6,125 bases of DNA from Burkholderiales bacterium. Its GTDB lineage: Bacteria; Pseudomonadota; Gammaproteobacteria; Burkholderiales; Casimicrobiaceae. The number at the start of each line of letters is the position of its first letter. Position 1 is the stretch's first letter. Under the pieces are notes generated by a model. That model was given only the letters and a program-made list of their open reading frames with translations, made no database searches and was not told the DNA's origin. The stretch spans positions 1 through 6,125 of the forward strand of contig JAICVH010000162.1 in assembly GCA_025935435.1 (NCBI GenBank), read 5' to 3'. Positions 5,906 to 6,125 of this stretch are shown here, in pieces. The position numbers and the translations under genes are program-made.

Positions 5906-5985
5906 GGGTTCGAGCCCATCGTCCACCGCGGCGAACGCGTCACGCGGCTGTCTCGCGGAAGCGACGTCGACATCGACGACCGCAT
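5902..5985 (-). CDS. Possible 27-codon coupling ORF bridging pepA and holC
   Basis: An ORF starts at ATG 5985-5983, overlapping the pepA stop as TGATG. It ends at TGA 5904-5902, overlapping the holC start as ATGA. It would encode a 27-residue Ser/Arg-rich peptide beginning MRSSMSTSLPRD and ending TMGSNP. No domain is recognised and the peptide itself is probably not functional. The two overlaps would let ribosomes finishing pepA reinitiate, cross the gap and reinitiate at holC. Chance occurrence in GC-rich DNA cannot be excluded. Confidence 0.3.
   Translation of the reverse strand: MRSSMSTSLPRDSRVTRSPRWTMGSNP
5904..5919 (-). promoter_or_regulatory. Hairpin covering the holC start codon
   Basis: The transcribed strand reads ATGGG-CTCGAA-CCCAT, a five-base-pair inverted repeat with a six-base loop. 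Its last two bases are the AT of the holC ATG. It could hold the start closed unless ribosomes arriving from upstream melt it. It is short, and its stability was not calculated. Confidence 0.35.
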
Positions 5986-6125
5986 CACGCCGCCGTCTCG
6001 TTGGCCAGTAGCCATGTCGCGAGCATCGGAACCGGCCGGCCGGTCGCACCCTTCTCCTTGCCTTCCTTCCAGGCGATGCCGGCGATGTCGATATGCGCCC
6101 AGTCGTATTTGCGCGTGAAGCGCGA
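5985..6125 (-). CDS. pepA: Leucyl aminopeptidase (M17 family), C-terminal end only
   Basis: Only the last 46 codons and the TGA stop (5987-5985) are inside the window; the rest lies beyond the right edge. The visible segment reads SRFTRKYDWAHIDIAGIAWK, then EGKEKGATGRPVPMLATWLL, then ANETAA. WAHIDIAG and the GATGRPV segment are characteristic of the C-terminus of M17 leucyl aminopeptidases such as E. coli PepA (WAHLDIAG, KGATGRPV). These are cytosolic hexameric metallo-exopeptidases that remove N-terminal Leu and other residues; the E. coli protein also binds DNA. The catalytic metal ligands lie further upstream and cannot be checked here. Position directly before holC matches the common pepA-holC-valS order. 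Confidence 0.93.
   Translation of the reverse strand, partial: SRFTRKYDWAHIDIAGIAWKEGKEKGATGRPVPMLATWLLANETAA

Noticed and set aside
5904..5919. GGTTCGAG-like sequence resembling a tRNA T-arm
   Set aside because: No acceptor, D-arm or anticodon arm surrounds it. It lies at the holC start and is explained by the short inverted repeat.
5906..6049. 48-residue N-terminal extension of holC
   Set aside because: The frame is open, but the extension overlaps pepA coding sequence and lacks chi-family similarity. The family N-terminus aligns at MTQIDFF.
1..6125. CRISPR array, insertion sequence, phage gene or rRNA/tRNA gene
   Set aside because: No regularly spaced repeats, transposase, integrase, terminal inverted repeats or structured RNA gene signatures were seen in the window.

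Overview
The window is GC-rich, with open antisense frames and strongly GC-biased third codon positions. Its gene content points to a beta-proteobacterium of the Burkholderia group (Burkholderia, Paraburkholderia or Caballeronia). The strongest clue is a DUF2486-type protein, a family I know only from Burkholderia-like genomes. It lies inside a pepA-holC-valS neighbourhood. Genus and species cannot be fixed from the sequence alone. All recognisable genes lie on the minus strand, so the region is transcribed from right to left.

In transcription order the layout is as follows. First come the last 46 codons of pepA (leucyl aminopeptidase). Next are holC (DNA polymerase III chi subunit) and a 358-residue DUF2486-type protein of unknown function. 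A 344-base non-coding stretch follows, then a class I-beta DAHP synthase (entry enzyme of the shikimate pathway). Last is valS (valyl-tRNA synthetase), whose first 947 codons are visible and which runs off the left edge. In E. coli pepA, holC and valS are direct neighbours. Here the DUF2486 gene and the DAHP synthase gene, with its own control region, sit between holC and valS.

The most interesting element is the leader of the DAHP synthase gene (about 4022-4230). It contains an unlisted 36-codon peptide ORF whose core reads SYVYFYFSAY (four Tyr, two Phe codons within ten). It is followed by a strong intrinsic terminator with a T-tract, ending about 20 bases before the DAHP synthase start codon. 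The end of the peptide ORF can pair with the 5' arm of that terminator over 11 base pairs with a 6-base bulge, which would form an antiterminator. This is the full architecture of ribosome-mediated transcription attenuation, apparently sensing charged tRNA-Tyr and tRNA-Phe. It controls the first step of the pathway that makes those amino acids. The enzyme also carries the N-terminal ferredoxin-like domain that confers Tyr feedback inhibition in its Thermotoga relative, so two layers of end-product control are plausible.

Smaller observations: a 27-codon ORF exactly bridges the pepA stop and the holC start (TGATG at one end, ATGA at the other). A short hairpin covers the holC start codon. The acidic linker of the DUF2486 protein contains in-frame tandem repeats. 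The holC-DUF2486 and DAHP synthase-valS gaps contain perfect palindromes.
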